Positions 11,447 through 21,429 of a DNA stretch of 64,000 bases are shown here, in pieces. The stretch is from Paramacrobiotus metropolitanus. Its lineage: Eukaryota > Tardigrada > Eutardigrada > Parachela > Macrobiotidae. The notes below the pieces were generated by a model, which saw nothing but the letters and a program-made list of their open reading frames with translations, was not told the origin of the DNA and did not search any database. The stretch covers positions 1 to 64,000 of the forward strand of contig NW_026570501.1 of assembly GCF_019649055.1 (NCBI RefSeq). The letters run 5' to 3'. Position 1 is the first letter of the stretch, and the number at the start of each line of letters is the position of its first letter. The translations under genes were made by a program, and so were the position numbers.

Positions 11447-12726
11447 TTGTGTTTATCCTGTAGACAGTACAGTATCTTGCTTGTACAACAGGCGATCGTG
11501 CTCGAACGACAGAAACAGCATCCCCTCTCTCTCGCTCAACTAAAGAAAGCCGAACAGCCGGCGGACGCTGAGCTCAAGCGGAAAGCGCCGTTGCGTGTCG
11601 TTGAATACCATCTGGCGTTGCCGTTGGAACTGCTGAAGGAGATCTTCCACTCCCTGGACACCGTCGACCGCGTGCGTTGCCGCCGCACCTGTCGACTGTG
11701 GGCTGAGCTCCTCACCGCGCCAGACATGTGCAGCGAGGTGTGTTATGTAGCCATTCATTATATGATCATGCCTATGCCACGCTCATGAAAATTAATTGTC
11801 TGTCTAACCACTGTGCCACATAATATGTGTCGTTAGCATATGCATATACATTGAGCTGTTGTATTCGCTACATCATCCTTCGTTCTAACTACGATACATT
11901 CGCGTTAACATGTGTACATAACAAAGCCCACGTTACAGGTGCGTGTAGCGCGACGGCAGTACGGCTTGTGGGATAACTACGTCCTGTACGCCGGCCTCGC
12001 CAAGAACATCACGCCTGGGATCCGCAGCATCTCGGTTCGCGAAAGCGGCAAGTGCGGCAACGAAGTGTTCTACGTCGTCAAGCGTCTCTTGAAAGACGCC
12101 CGTATCCGCCTGCACCGCTTCATCGTGCAGCGGCCACCGACCAGCCTCGCTGACCCATCCCCGGCTGCGTGGAAAACAGTCCTGGACACGCTGTCCGTCA
12201 AGGTCACCGCGGGCCTGCTGCAGTCCCGGCTGGTGTCGTACTGCGAGCGGGTGATTGTCAAGGATTTCGTCCTCACCGTGTCGATTGTTATGGAGTCCCG
12301 CATTCCCTCGGTCGTCTTCGCCGGGGGGCAAGTCGATAAATGGGAAGTTGTGGAGCTGTTGGAGAAGCATGTGCGCAGTCAGGGGCCGCCGGTGGATGTG
12401 CAGCAAATAGCCCATTTCATGGCCCATCGGGGTGACAGCAAAGCGAAGGCCCGATTAGTGAGAACGGTATTGAGCCAGTTATCTGCATTTTGATGATAAT
12501 GGGGCTTAAGCTGCTGAATGATTTGCTGATTCTGCACACCTACCAAGCCAGCGACCCGCGTCCCGCGACGCAGCATCGGGAACACCGCTGGTCGTTGTAC
12601 AATGTGGCCGGCGTGGACGTCGGCCAGCTGAACCGGTTCTGTCTGTGCGCCTTGTCGCGCTGCATGGAGAGATGGAGTGACGATGGCAGTGCATCTAGTG
12701 ATTCCGCTGAATACGAGTTTGAGTGA
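11447..12726 (+). CDS. F-box protein, three exons
   Basis: Exons 11447-11737, 11939-12466 and 12511-12726 join in frame across GT-AG introns of 201 and 44 bp. The result is about 344 codons ending AEYEFE. Residues about 53-92 form an F-box (LPLELLKEIFHSLDTVDRVR, then CRRTCRLWAELL), the SCF ubiquitin-ligase adaptor motif that binds Skp1. The remainder (QYGLWDNYVLY, SVRESGKCGNEVFY, RIPSVVFAGGQVDKWEV, LNRFCLCALSRCMERW) is not a repeat domain that I recognise. It would be the substrate-recruiting part and may be a lineage-specific family. The annotated start is the first in-frame codon; a further upstream exon is possible. A polyadenylation signal aataaa follows at about 13,024. Inferred role: substrate receptor of a ubiquitin ligase. 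Confidence 0.75.
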
Positions 12727-13021
12727 CACGCGTTTATGGGCGGGCCATGTGTTGAGGTTACTCATAATGGTAGACAAAAGAAGCAGATTTGCGCTCATGC
12801 CGCCGCTCACGTCGTCAACTAAAAGCTCTGCGTGCGTTGTCGTCCTTCGTTTTGTTGGTTTTCGGATCTGAACGACTGAGCCCTAGTTGTTTTGGGGATT
12901 TGTTGTTTGGTGGTTTTGTTGTTTTTGGAAGCCTTGGTTGTTTTGTTGTGTGCAGTGGGATGGATATGATTTAGCAACCATAGTTCTCTTATCGCTCTTT
13001 GTTTTGTTCACTACTGTGCTG

Positions 13022-13030
13022 TTTAATAAA
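13022..13030 (+). terminator. Polyadenylation signal after the F-box gene
   Basis: A canonical AATAAA lies within ttaataaaacc about 300 bp downstream of the F-box stop codon, in T-rich non-coding sequence. Confidence 0.4.
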
Positions 13031-13078
13031 ACCTTGAAGGTTTCTAAGTCAGTAAGTCATATGCTTACCAGTTACCGC

Positions 13079-13130
13079 ATCACGACGCAGTGACCTGGCA
13101 TAGTCTATGCCAGGTCACTGCGGCGTGATT
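13079..13130. repeat. 52-bp hairpin
   Basis: Arms atcacgacgcagtgacctgg and ccaggtcactgcggcgtgat are inverted with a single mismatch. The centre is catagtctatg. This is the same architecture as the hairpins at 2.5 and 23.9 kb but unrelated sequence. Confidence 0.8.
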
Positions 13131-13222
13131 CAGAGACGACGTGCCTCTTTGTTGGTTACTAAGCCGCACTGACGTTTATTTCACTCCGGACAATTCGCTG
13201 GCCGATATATTTTTGATTCACA

Positions 13223-13793
13223 CTACTTCCTGACCGACGATTCGCTTTTGTGCGAATTGTTAATCGGCAAACAGTTCCGCATCACATCGTAGGCCCCCAC
13301 ACAGGGCAGGCGCTGGAGAATTTCAACGCAGTCTTCGTCGGGTTCCCAGTGACTTTCGCATCCGCCTAACCCGAAAATTCCAAACACTACCACAATACCG
13401 TTTAATGGGCGACGCATATTTCCCTTACCGACAACGTAAATCAGCCCGTTCGCGCCAACGCAGGCCGCAGCATTATAGTGTGCCGTTGGCATGGAGGTCA
13501 GTGCGCTCCACTCGTTCTTAGCGGGATCGTAGCGGAACGCAATGTCCAACGAGAGCTGCTCGATTGACTTTTTATATGTGCAACCACCAAAAGCGAAAAG
13601 ACAATCTTGCCAGACGACGCGGGCCATGTCCCAAAAATTAATTCTCTCTTTTGCTAAGAAAAAGGTCCCTGTACGCTGCCAACGCCCCCACTGAAAGTCA
13701 AAGCATTCAAGCTGCAGATCGCTGGTAAAAACACAATAGGTTCCGTTCAGGAACGATGACAACAAGTAGCTGAACTCAGTGCCACCTATGGCA
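13223..13793 (-). pseudogene. 5'-truncated kelch gene duplicate
   Basis: Exons 13793-13429 and 13365-13223 are separated by a 63-bp GT-AG intron. The first exon carries kelch repeats (WQDCLFAFGG, LDIAFRYDPAKNEWSALTSM, CVGANGLIYVVG). The second ends the protein (GCESHWEPDED..., CVGAYDVMRNC). It corresponds to the last kelch exons of the full gene at 49.3-53.0 kb (WQDCLYTFGG, LDVAFRYDIASNQWSELAPM, GCESHMEPARE). No BTB or BACK exon exists upstream. Instead the similarity stops at the boundary of a GTTGTC satellite block, so this is a partial duplicate. Confidence 0.75.
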
Positions 13794-14712
13794 CGTTTTC
13801 TACACGTCAAATTTTTGGAAAGCTAAATCCTGCCTGTTGTTTGCTGAACCCACCGTTGACGCCTGTTGTCCGCCTGTAACCTGCAGTTGTCTTGGGCCTA
13901 TCTGTCCACGCATTACCCTTCTTCTCTATCGATATCTCCCGTTGTCCTGCTTCGTCCACCCGTTATCTTCCGTTGTCCACCTGTTGTCCTCCGTTGTCCT
14001 CCGTTGTCTCGCGTTGTCCATCCGTTGTCCTCCGTTATCCACCCGTTGTCTTGCGTTGTCCACCCGTTGTCCATCCGTTGTCTTGCGTTGTCCATCCGTT
14101 GTCCTCCGTTGTTTTGCGTTGTCCACCCGTTGTCCTCCGTTGTCTTGCGTTGTCCACCCGTTGTCCTCCGTTGTCCATCCGTTGTCTTGCGTTGTCCACC
14201 CGTTGTCCTCCGTTATCCATCCGTTGTCTTGCGTTGTCCATCCGTTGTCCTCCGTTGTCTTGCGTTGTCCATCCGTTGCCCTCCGTTGTCTTGCGTTGTC
14301 CACCCGTTGTCCTCCGTTGTCCATCCGTTGTCTTGCGTTGTCCATCCGTTGTCCTCCGTTGTCCATCCGTTGTCTTGCGTTGCCCATCAGTTGTCCTCCT
14401 TTGTCCATCCGTTGTCTTGCGTTGTCCATCCGTTGTCCTGCGTTGTTCATCCGTTGTCCTCCGTAGTCCGTCCGTTGTCCTCCGTTGCCCATCCGTTATC
14501 TTGCGTTGTCCATCCGTTGTCCACCCGTTGTCATGCGTTTTCCATCCGTTGTCTTTCGTTGTCCATTCGTTGTCTATTCGTTGTCTTACGTTGTCCATCC
14601 GCTGTCTTGCGTTGTCCATCCGTTATCCACCCGTTGTCCACTCGTTGTCCACCGTTGTCCATCCGTGGTCCATACGTTGTCCTCCGTTGTCCACCCGTTT
14701 TCTTGCGTTGAG
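13788..14712 (+). repeat. GTTGTC satellite block A with shared flank
   Basis: From about 13,930 the sequence is an irregular array of 10-11 bp units: cgttgtcctc, cgttgtcttg, cgttgtccat and cgttgtccac. There are roughly 70 units. The left flank (tggcacgttttctacacgtc at about 13,793) also borders block B at 22.1-22.7 kb in inverse orientation, so array and flank moved together. All six frames are open over hundreds of codons; these are artefacts of the unit. Confidence 0.9.
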
Positions 14713-15255
14713 TACTAAAATGTCTTCCACAATTATTTTTTAAGCCGAGATTGGGTTGGAAAATTGCGGCGAAAACAGAGTCTAAGGAGATTAGATGCGA
14801 GTATCGTGGTGGATGGGGTCTGGGAAAAGTATCAAAACCAAAAATAAGAAAATCAGTTGCTCTTTGATATGGCATCGGCGACCACAGACATTTAAGTGTT
14901 CGGCCTAAGAACGGCAACCTTTGAAACAGAAAAGGTGCGAGGTTATGCGAAGGCCGCATTCGAAACCATGAAAATCGCACCCCACACTCCTGCCACTACA
15001 AAACGATATATTAATATCATACCGGGCGCGACCTATTGACCTAGTTTTTTGAGTTTATACGCAACTTTTACTCCTTAATCTAAAAATGTTGGTCCCGAGT
15101 GAGGATGATGAAAACTTTTCGAGATATCGAAGCAGAAGCCAAAAACAGCGAAATCCAGAAATTCCACGTTTGTGCACCGTTCCAGCACGACCATACAGGA
15201 TTAATCAAAGCAGCGTAGTTATACAAAAATCTAGCTTTGGAAGAGCACCAAAAAA
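14713..15255. other. No gene recognised
   Basis: Unique-looking non-coding DNA between two arrays. A short ORF at 15086-15307 only runs into the CCTAAGAAA array. Confidence 0.4.
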
Positions 15256-15690
15256 CCTAATAAACCTAAGAAAACCGAAGGAACCTAAGAAACCTATGAA
15301 AACCTAAGAAACCTAAAAAACCTAACAAACCTAAGAAACTAAGAAACCTAAGAATCCTAAGAAAACCTAAGAAACTTTAAAACCTTAGAAACCTAAGAAA
15401 CCGAAAAAAAAACCTAAAAAACCTAAGAAAACTAAAAAACCTAAGAATAACCGAAGAATAACCTAAGAAACTAAAAAACCTGAGAAACCAAGAAACCTAA
15501 GAAAACCTAAAAACCTAAGAAAACCAAAGAAACCTAAGAATCCTAAGAAACTATAATAAACCAAAGAAACGTAAGAAAACCTAAGAAACCCAAGAAACCT
15601 AAGAAGCCATAACAAACCTAAGAACCCTAAGAAAACATAAGAAAACCTAAGAAAACAGAAGAAGACCTAAGAAAACCTAAAATGGCCAAC
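15256..15690 (+). repeat. Degenerate CCTAAGAAA array, locus 1
   Basis: About 45 irregular 8-11 bp units of (a)acctaagaaa with many variants (cctaaaaaac, cctaagaatc). The same array type occurs at 20.5-21.0 kb (in both orientations) and at 39.7-39.8 kb. Confidence 0.85.
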
Positions 15691-15693
15691 ACA

Positions 15694-15765
15694 TCAAGTT
15701 GCCGAAATGAGCGTTGGCCGAAATGAACCAGTGCAGCCGAAATGTAACGCGGCCAAAGTGATCGG
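15694..15765 (-). repeat. ATTTCGGC minisatellite, locus 3 (degenerate)
   Basis: Four decayed units (gccgaaatgagcgttg, gccgaaatgaaccagtgca, gccgaaatgtaacgcg, gccaaagtgatcgg) directly follow the CCTAAGAAA array. Confidence 0.7.
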
Positions 15766-16075
15766 ACGCGACAAAATAGGTCTTAAAAGCGTTCGAAAAT
15801 TAATCATGGTAAGAGAAATGTCACAAGTTATATGTACAGCAACTTAGAAAGCAAATTAAAAAATATTCAACAGTTACTGTATCCCAGTGTATACGGAAAA
15901 ATCCGTGCGTAGCATACATTTGGATGTAACCCGTGCACGTAGCTAGCTGCCCGGGCGTTCTGGATCTTATGCGGCGCATGACATGAGCGGCGGCCGACAA
16001 TAATATGACGTTAACCTTAAAACATGTTCGCGGCGTCGATAACGGCATCGCTGACGCTCTATCTCGATTTCAGAT

Positions 16076-17017
16076 GCAGCGTTTTTGGAAGTTAGCCGCT
16101 CAAGCATCGCAGCGGCCTACACCGTGTCCGGATATCTTTGGAAGTACGACTGTTCACTGAACCGTTTCCGAAACTTTTCCCTTGTGAACAGCCTAACGCC
16201 GCTCCCAGCAGCTCCGGCGACAGTGGCCGCCTTTGTCGCGCAGCTCTTCGACGACAAGGCAGCTTCGACTTTTCGGACATGCAAAGTGTACTTGGCGGCA
16301 ATACCCAATCACCACCGGGAGGCAGGACTTCCTAACCCGACAGCCAACGACCTGGTGGTACGGGCGGTCAATGGATACAGGCGACTTAATGCCCAGACGC
16401 CTGACCGACGTCTACCGGTAACTATGGATGTGATGCGAACGCATAAAACTAGACCGACAGAACTCAAGAACACCAAAGAAGCCGTGATGCTGTGGAGCGT
16501 GTTTTGCATGGCTTTCTTCGGGTTTATGAGCGTCAGCGAAGTGGTTAGCAAGACGCGCAGCTCGTTCGATGTGGCTTCCACTTCGCAAAGACCGACCAGC
16601 TTGCAGCAGGCATAAAGATCAAGCTCACTGCCCACTCGCCGCTCAGTGTGCCCTGTGCGCGCCATCGGTGCCTACCACCGACAGCCGAAGCTGCAAGGCG
16701 GAAAAACACAGCCTTTCTTCCGCTACTCCGATGGCCGCTACCTTACGCGGGAGCGAGTGGGCCGATTCATAAAGTATCTCCTGGGAGGCCACTCTGATTT
16801 GCTGCGCTTCATTACCAACAGTTTCCGCATTGGAGCGGCAACCGAAGCTGCCGCCCAAGCACTGCCGAAGGACGAAATTAAGCGAGCCGGACGATGGAAA
16901 AGTGATTGCGTGGACCGCTATATCCGGCCGCATGCGCTTACCAATCCGAACTTCTATCGGGAAAAGGGTTGTTTGGGGGAGAACGGACCGGGCACAAGCG
17001 AATGTTGCCGGCAGTGA
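16076..17017 (+). pseudogene. Broken tyrosine recombinase (Crypton/DIRS-type)
   Basis: The N-terminal SAM-like core-binding part (SLTPLPAAPATVAAFVAQLF, FRTCKVYLAAIPNHHREAGL, RLPVTMDVMRTHK) is followed by the catalytic part (VCPVRAIGAYHRQ, PFFRYSDGRYLTRERVGRF, NSFRIGAATEAAA, GRWKSDCVDRYIRPH). The frame changes near 16,560 and returns near 16,640; the middle piece (GFHFAKTDQLAAGIKIKL) is read in another frame. The first catalytic arginine region reads GFMSVSE where GFLR-x-[GS]E is usual, and the HxxR box has N in place of H. Only the second arginine and the final tyrosine look intact. Family: stand-alone YR transposases of the Crypton/DIRS/Ngaro kind. I judge it an inactive remnant. Confidence 0.75.
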
Positions 17018-17167
17018 GCATTCTGTACCGCAAGGTAAGACACTCAGCTGTAATTGCGCACTTCCGGCCTTGTCAGCACTCTTCGAACCTCAGTTACCGC
17101 ACGGAAGTCTGCGATCAAACAGCCCATACCGGATTCCAGGATATGATATTCGCATAGAATTTAATTA

Positions 17168-19129
17168 CTGTACCCGCCCGATAGATTTGCACCACAGTCA
17201 GGTCCGGCCGTTGCTTTCCCCTTGCCGGGCATTAAGCACGAGTCATCCTCCCACCGGACGGCGCACACTTTGCTTTTTGATTTTATTATTTTCATATTAA
17301 AATTTATTCTGGTAAACCGTTAGGAATCTCACAAATATCATCAGTTTCTAGAATACTGTCACTGAAAAAACTAATTTCCATTTCAGAATCACTTTCTTCC
17401 ATCACATTCTCTTTATCATCGTCAGAGCTCTGACCGTCATTTTCTTCTTCATTATTTTCTAGAACCTGAGCAGCATAGAAAGATTTACGCACAACATCTG
17501 CTGTTACATTTTGCCATGCACGGGAAATCATATCGAGGAAATCCTGACGTCCTGGCTTCTTCAGATATCCAGATTTTGTCACCTCGTGATGCGATGCCCG
17601 CCATGACTGATATTCGCTGCGGAAAAAGGCTTTCAATGCCTTATTCACGCTGACATCTAGCGGCTGGTAATCGCCCGTGCGACCTGCAGGGACGAAGATC
17701 TGGTCGACATTTCGTTCGCGTAGTAGGAGCTCCGAAGACACTTTCTTATGCACGGTCGCTTGATCTCGAACTAAAACTCTCTTCTGCGTATCATTCGGAA
17801 ATGTATATTTTATCCAGTCGTTATCCATCTGCTCCGTCCACCATGTAGTGTAACAGCTCTCAACAAAAATATTAGCTGGAATCTTCAACTTTGACAATAT
17901 GGCTTCGGACAGTTTTCCATTTTTCCCACCCTTAAGCACCACGACAGCGGGATATTTGCCACCATCAGCACGGATCGTAAGAGATACGGTTATCCCTTCC
18001 TTTTCACCAGGCGGTTGTTTTACAGTTACCTATAAAGCCGTTTACAGTCAGCTGAAGTGTCAGACCCCTGCCCCCGCTAGGGGCACCCCAAAAACCACAA
18101 CAAACCCAAATTACAGACACAATAACGTCAGAGCTCTGAATTTTTTTGCTGCTTTTGATCTCTATTGGCATTAAATGACACAAGCTTATTTTAAAAAATT
18201 ACTTCTTTCACTCCAATGGGAGATATCGTCTTCGGTTTTGGCGCAACAAGACGGATCATCGTTTGATCGAAATTAAAAACACGGTCATGGGGAGTGCTCT
18301 CCAAAACGATCGAATTGTGCAGTCGCAGGAAGTAATCCAACTCTTCCTCCTACGTTCAGGAAATCATTAGAGCTCTGATCTGTTGAAATTAAGCTGAATT
18401 TACCAAATCTTTTTCCGTAAAGGCAGACTTGCGAGCGTGGCGAGTTGGAACACGATATCGCAGGCACTTTCTTTTTAGGAAACTTGTAAGCCAGTGATCA
18501 GAGGCTTTAAATGTCGGAGCTCCCTTTTCTCGGGCTAAATCCAGCGCTTTTTGTCGAAGCTCCATCCGTGTCACGATGAGTCCCTTCTTCCGCTCAGCCA
18601 GGAGAAAATCGTGCAGTGCAGCCTCGATGTCCGGATACTCTGGCTTGCGTCTGACCTGCTTCTTTCTAGGAGGCTGGTTCTTTTTCAACCTGCTGCAGTT
18701 AGGCTGGATATTTGCACTGTAAATTTCAGGAGTCCCCGCTACAATAAATTTAAAATTTTACCTCTTCCAGAACATAAAGGTTCTCCAAGGAACTCCGATC
18801 CGTTCTGCATAGGTCCGTGCGCTGATTCCAGCCGCTGCATACCCTTGCATCAAAGCCCGTATCTCTTCGTCCGTGTAGCGTCGATGTGGTCGACCCATAA
18901 TACTGATTCAGAGCTCTGACACTACGCTTTAAGAAACTTCGATATGAGAAAAAAGAGAAATACCAATAAAAGCAAATGCAAATGAAACGTCAACAACAGC
19001 ACGGTGATGATAACGATAAAACTTAATCAAAATAAAGGAATATTTCTGCACCGGAGCAAAGTGTGTATACCGGCCTTGAAACTTTCCGTATACCAGACTC
19101 TGTGGTGCAAATCTATCGGGCGGGTACAG
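17168..19129 (-). mobile_element. Complete Tigger/pogo (Tc1-mariner superfamily) transposon
   Basis: 1,962 bp with perfect 30-bp terminal inverted repeats (17168-17197 and 19100-19129; outermost CTGTACCCGCCCGATAG) and a TA duplication on both sides (17166-17167, 19130-19131). It encloses a four-exon, fully open transposase on the minus strand. The intact ends and frame suggest recent or current mobility. Confidence 0.92.
17304..18898 (-). CDS. Tigger/pogo transposase, four exons, 431 aa
   Basis: Exons (minus) 18898-18762, 18689-18404, 18349-18203 and 18029-17304 join in frame through GT-AG introns of 72, 54 and 173 bp, with no stops. Exon 1 has an N-terminal helix-turn-helix (RYTDEEIRALMQGYAAAGIS, TYAERIGVPW). 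Exon 2 is a CENP-B/Tc5-type HTH (PDIEAALHDFLL, HWLTSFLKRKC, RVPTRHA). Exons 3-4 form the DDE_1 nuclease with D in VFNFDQT, D in VLVRDQATVHKK and D in GDYQPLDVSVNK, which is the DDD set of Tigger elements. The C-terminus is acidic (SSDDDKENVMEESDSEME). It would bind its own terminal repeats in the nucleus and cut and paste the element at TA. Confidence 0.92.
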
Positions 19130-19131
19130 TA

Positions 19132-19610
19132 ATTATTAACTGAGTCAATTAATCTGAGATAACTCAGTAGTGTATTCCCAGTAATGCTTTATCTGGAAAT
19201 AACATCCGCACCGCATTTCTGGCACGCTTACCATTATGTATATCAGATAAGGTCTTGCTGGCTCAGACTTCTACCATGGTGCACGTGGCTCTGCATGCCG
19301 GAACTCTTCCAAAAACGATACAGCAGCAGCAGAGCGGCACCCGGCGGTCGGCTACGGCAAACAGGCGAACGAATCGGTGGTTGTTTCTGGACAACAAAGA
19401 TTCCAAGATAACCGAACGTGGCAACCACGTCTCATAATCTGCAGTAGCGCGTTACCTCAAATCGGCAGAAAATCCTGCAGTCGGCCTTGCGCCCCTTGCG
19501 ATCTACTGCTGTTTTTACGCCAACCAGACCTTACAGCGGTGTAGGCGTGCAAAAAATACGTCAGTCTCCTGTAGCCGTGGATAATAACAACTTTAATTAA
19601 CTCACAGCCG
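19132..19610. other. No gene recognised
   Basis: Short ORFs on both strands (19.18-19.44 kb) lack any domain. They mirror each other, as expected for non-coding DNA. Confidence 0.4.
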
Positions 19611-19852
19611 CTACGCGTATGCCCGTTTGAGTGGGCCGCTATGGTAAGTCAATGAGGGATGGTCGTTTGAGTGGGCCACCTCAAATAGTTTTTTCCCGAA
19701 ACCGATTTTCCTCCGGTTATCTTCTTCATCTTACCCTGCAAGACTTACCCTTCACAGAGTACTTAAAATTTTGAAAAAGGGTTGAACCGTTCTTTTGCAA
19801 TTGCGACGTAAAAAAATCAGTGACGAAAGCGCTTTAGCCACGCCACCGAACC

Positions 19853-20243
19853 CACTGCACTACACCAAGAAAAATGAAGCCACTGCCACACATGTGCGGC
19901 TGTTGTGAACGACATATGTGCACAATTTTGTAACGCTTCAGTTCAACTTACAAAGGTCAATTTTGAAGAAGTAAAGGCATAAATTAAAATAGAATCAAAT
20001 AAATTTAAACTGAATTGCTCAGCAGCACATCAGCGATCTTGATTGCATTTTTTCTTAGTTTAGTGCTGATGTGCTGCTGAGCAATTCAGTTTAGATTCAT
20101 TTGATTTTATTTTAATTTATGCCTTTACTTCTTCAAAATTGATCTTTGTAAGTTGAACTGAAGCGTTACGAAATTGTGCACATGTGTTCACAACAGCCAC
20201 ATGTGGCAGCATGTTTTGGTGCAGTAGCTTCGGTGGCGTGGCT
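19853..20243. repeat. Inner near-perfect inverted repeat, arms about 180 bp
   Basis: The left arm contains gaacgacatatgtgcacaat, tcagttcaacttacaaa and ctgctcagcagcacatcagc-like words; the right arm is their inverse (gctgatgtgctgctgagcaa, ttgtaagttgaactgaagcg). The loop is only about 25 bp near 20,050. By its higher arm identity, it is probably a younger fold-back insertion inside the larger element. Confidence 0.85.
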
Positions 20244-20300
20244 AAAGCGCAATCAGCAGGGCGCAATCCGAGGGAAACCGAGAAACGGCTGAAAAAGGCG

Positions 20301-20335
20301 CCTATGGGGGAATCGAACCCCGGCTACGTCGTTAG
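20301..20335 (-). other. tRNA-like 3' half (B-box and acceptor)
   Basis: The reverse strand reads GGGGTTCGATTCCCCC followed by ATAGGCGCC and TTTTT: a T-arm with internal promoter B-box, an acceptor-like end and a Pol III terminator. No matching 5' half with an A-box and complementary acceptor strand is present, so this is a fragment or SINE piece. Confidence 0.4.
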
Positions 20336-20339
20336 ATCC

Positions 20340-21113
20340 GCGTAGGGGCCCGCGCTCAAGCTCGAACTTGGACTCGGACTTGGACTACTAAAACTTGGAC
20401 TTGGACTTCACTTGGACTCCAAAACTCGGACTTCGCTTGGACTCTAAAACTTGGACTTCACTTGGACTCTAAAACTCGGACTTCGGTTGGACTCTAAAAC
20501 TCGGACTTTATGACCTAGACTTGGTTGTAGGTGTCTCATGTCTTCTTAGGTTTCTTCATGTTTTCTCAGGTTTCTTAGGTTTCTAAGGTGTTCTTTGGTT
20601 TCTTAGTTTTTCTTAGGTTTTTTGGGTGTTCTTAGGTTTCTGAGGTTACTAACATTTCTTAGGTTATCTAGGTATTCTTTGGTATTCTGAGAAACCAAAG
20701 AAACCTAAGAAGCCTAACGAACTTAAGTAACCTAAGAGACCTAAAAACCTAAAAACACCTAAAAAGCCGAAGAAACCTTAAAAACCTAAGAAACCTGAGA
20801 AACCTAAGAAACCTAAGACAAACCAAAGAAACCTAAGAACACCTTAGAAACCTAAGAAACCTGAGAAACCTAAGAAACCTAAAAGACCTAAAAAACTAAG
20901 AACACCAAAGAAACCTAAGTGCACCTAAGAAACCTAAGAAAACTAAGAAACCTGAGAAACCTAAGAAACTAAGAAAACATGGAGAAATGTAAGAAGACAT
21001 GAGAAACATAAGAACGGCCTAATTCCAAATCCAAGTCATAAAGTCCGAGTTTTAGAGCCCAAGTCCAAGTTTTAGTAGTCCAAGTCCAAGTCCGAGTTTG
21101 AGCCTGGGCCCCG
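20340..21113. repeat. TTGGACTC / CCTAAGAAA composite palindrome
   Basis: It begins with repeated acttggact(t/c) and ctaaaactcggacttc units (20.35-20.52 kb). It then runs through a ttcttaggttt array (20.53-20.69), switches strand to gaaacctaag (20.69-21.01), and ends with inverse gtccgag/ccaagtcc units (21.01-21.11). The whole block is a palindrome of two different minisatellites. Confidence 0.85.
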
Positions 21114-21429
21114 CGTAGGCAGTAGTAGTACCACTGCACCGGCGCAACACGTTGAAATCATTTGAAAGATTTTGTCGCTGTACGTGAGCCGCTTCTCTCC
21201 TCACAGCGCTTTCGTCACTGATTTTTTTACGTCGCTATTGCAGAAGAACGGTTCAACATTTTTTTTAAATTTCAAGTACTCTGGGAAGGGTAAGTCTTGC
21301 ATGGTCAGATAAAAAAGAAAACCGGAGGAAAATCGGTTTCGGGAAAAAAATATTTGAGGTGGCCCACTCAAACGACCATCCTTCATTGACTTACCATAGT
21401 GGCCCACTCAAACGACTATACGGGTAGTA

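Larger units (their letters stand above)
19611..21427. mobile_element. 1.8-kb fold-back element with nested palindromes
   Basis: The outer arms are roughly 230 bp each (19611-19850 and 21195-21427). They include gtttgagtgggcc, atggtaagtcaatga, cccgaaaccgattttcctcc and tcagtgacgaaagcgctt on the left, with inverse counterparts on the right. Two further inverted repeats lie inside (19853-20243; 20340-21113). No transposase frame. The outer arms also contain an internal direct repeat of the cgtttgagtgggcc word. Confidence 0.85.

Noticed and set aside
11933-12427. 164-codon minus-strand ORF over the F-box gene
   Set aside because: Antisense shadow of F-box exon 2; the plus-strand frame has splice sites and the F-box.
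14035-14619. Long minus-strand ORF of RQRMDN/TTDGQR repeats
   Set aside because: Pure product of the GTTGTC array; equally long frames exist in all six frames and no start or splice context supports a gene.
15019-15045. Sequence gggcgcgacctattgacc resembling the 0.75-kb element's terminus
   Set aside because: Similarity is partial and there is no second end nearby; too weak to call a solo terminal repeat.
15256-15690. Interstitial telomere
   Set aside because: Units are irregular 8-11 bp CCTAAGAAA variants, not a clean telomeric unit; kept only as a resemblance.
16085-17017. Intact tyrosine recombinase spliced across 16,615-16,646
   Set aside because: The conserved middle block lies in a third frame and there are no matching GT-AG sites, so frameshifts are the better explanation; catalytic residues are also missing.
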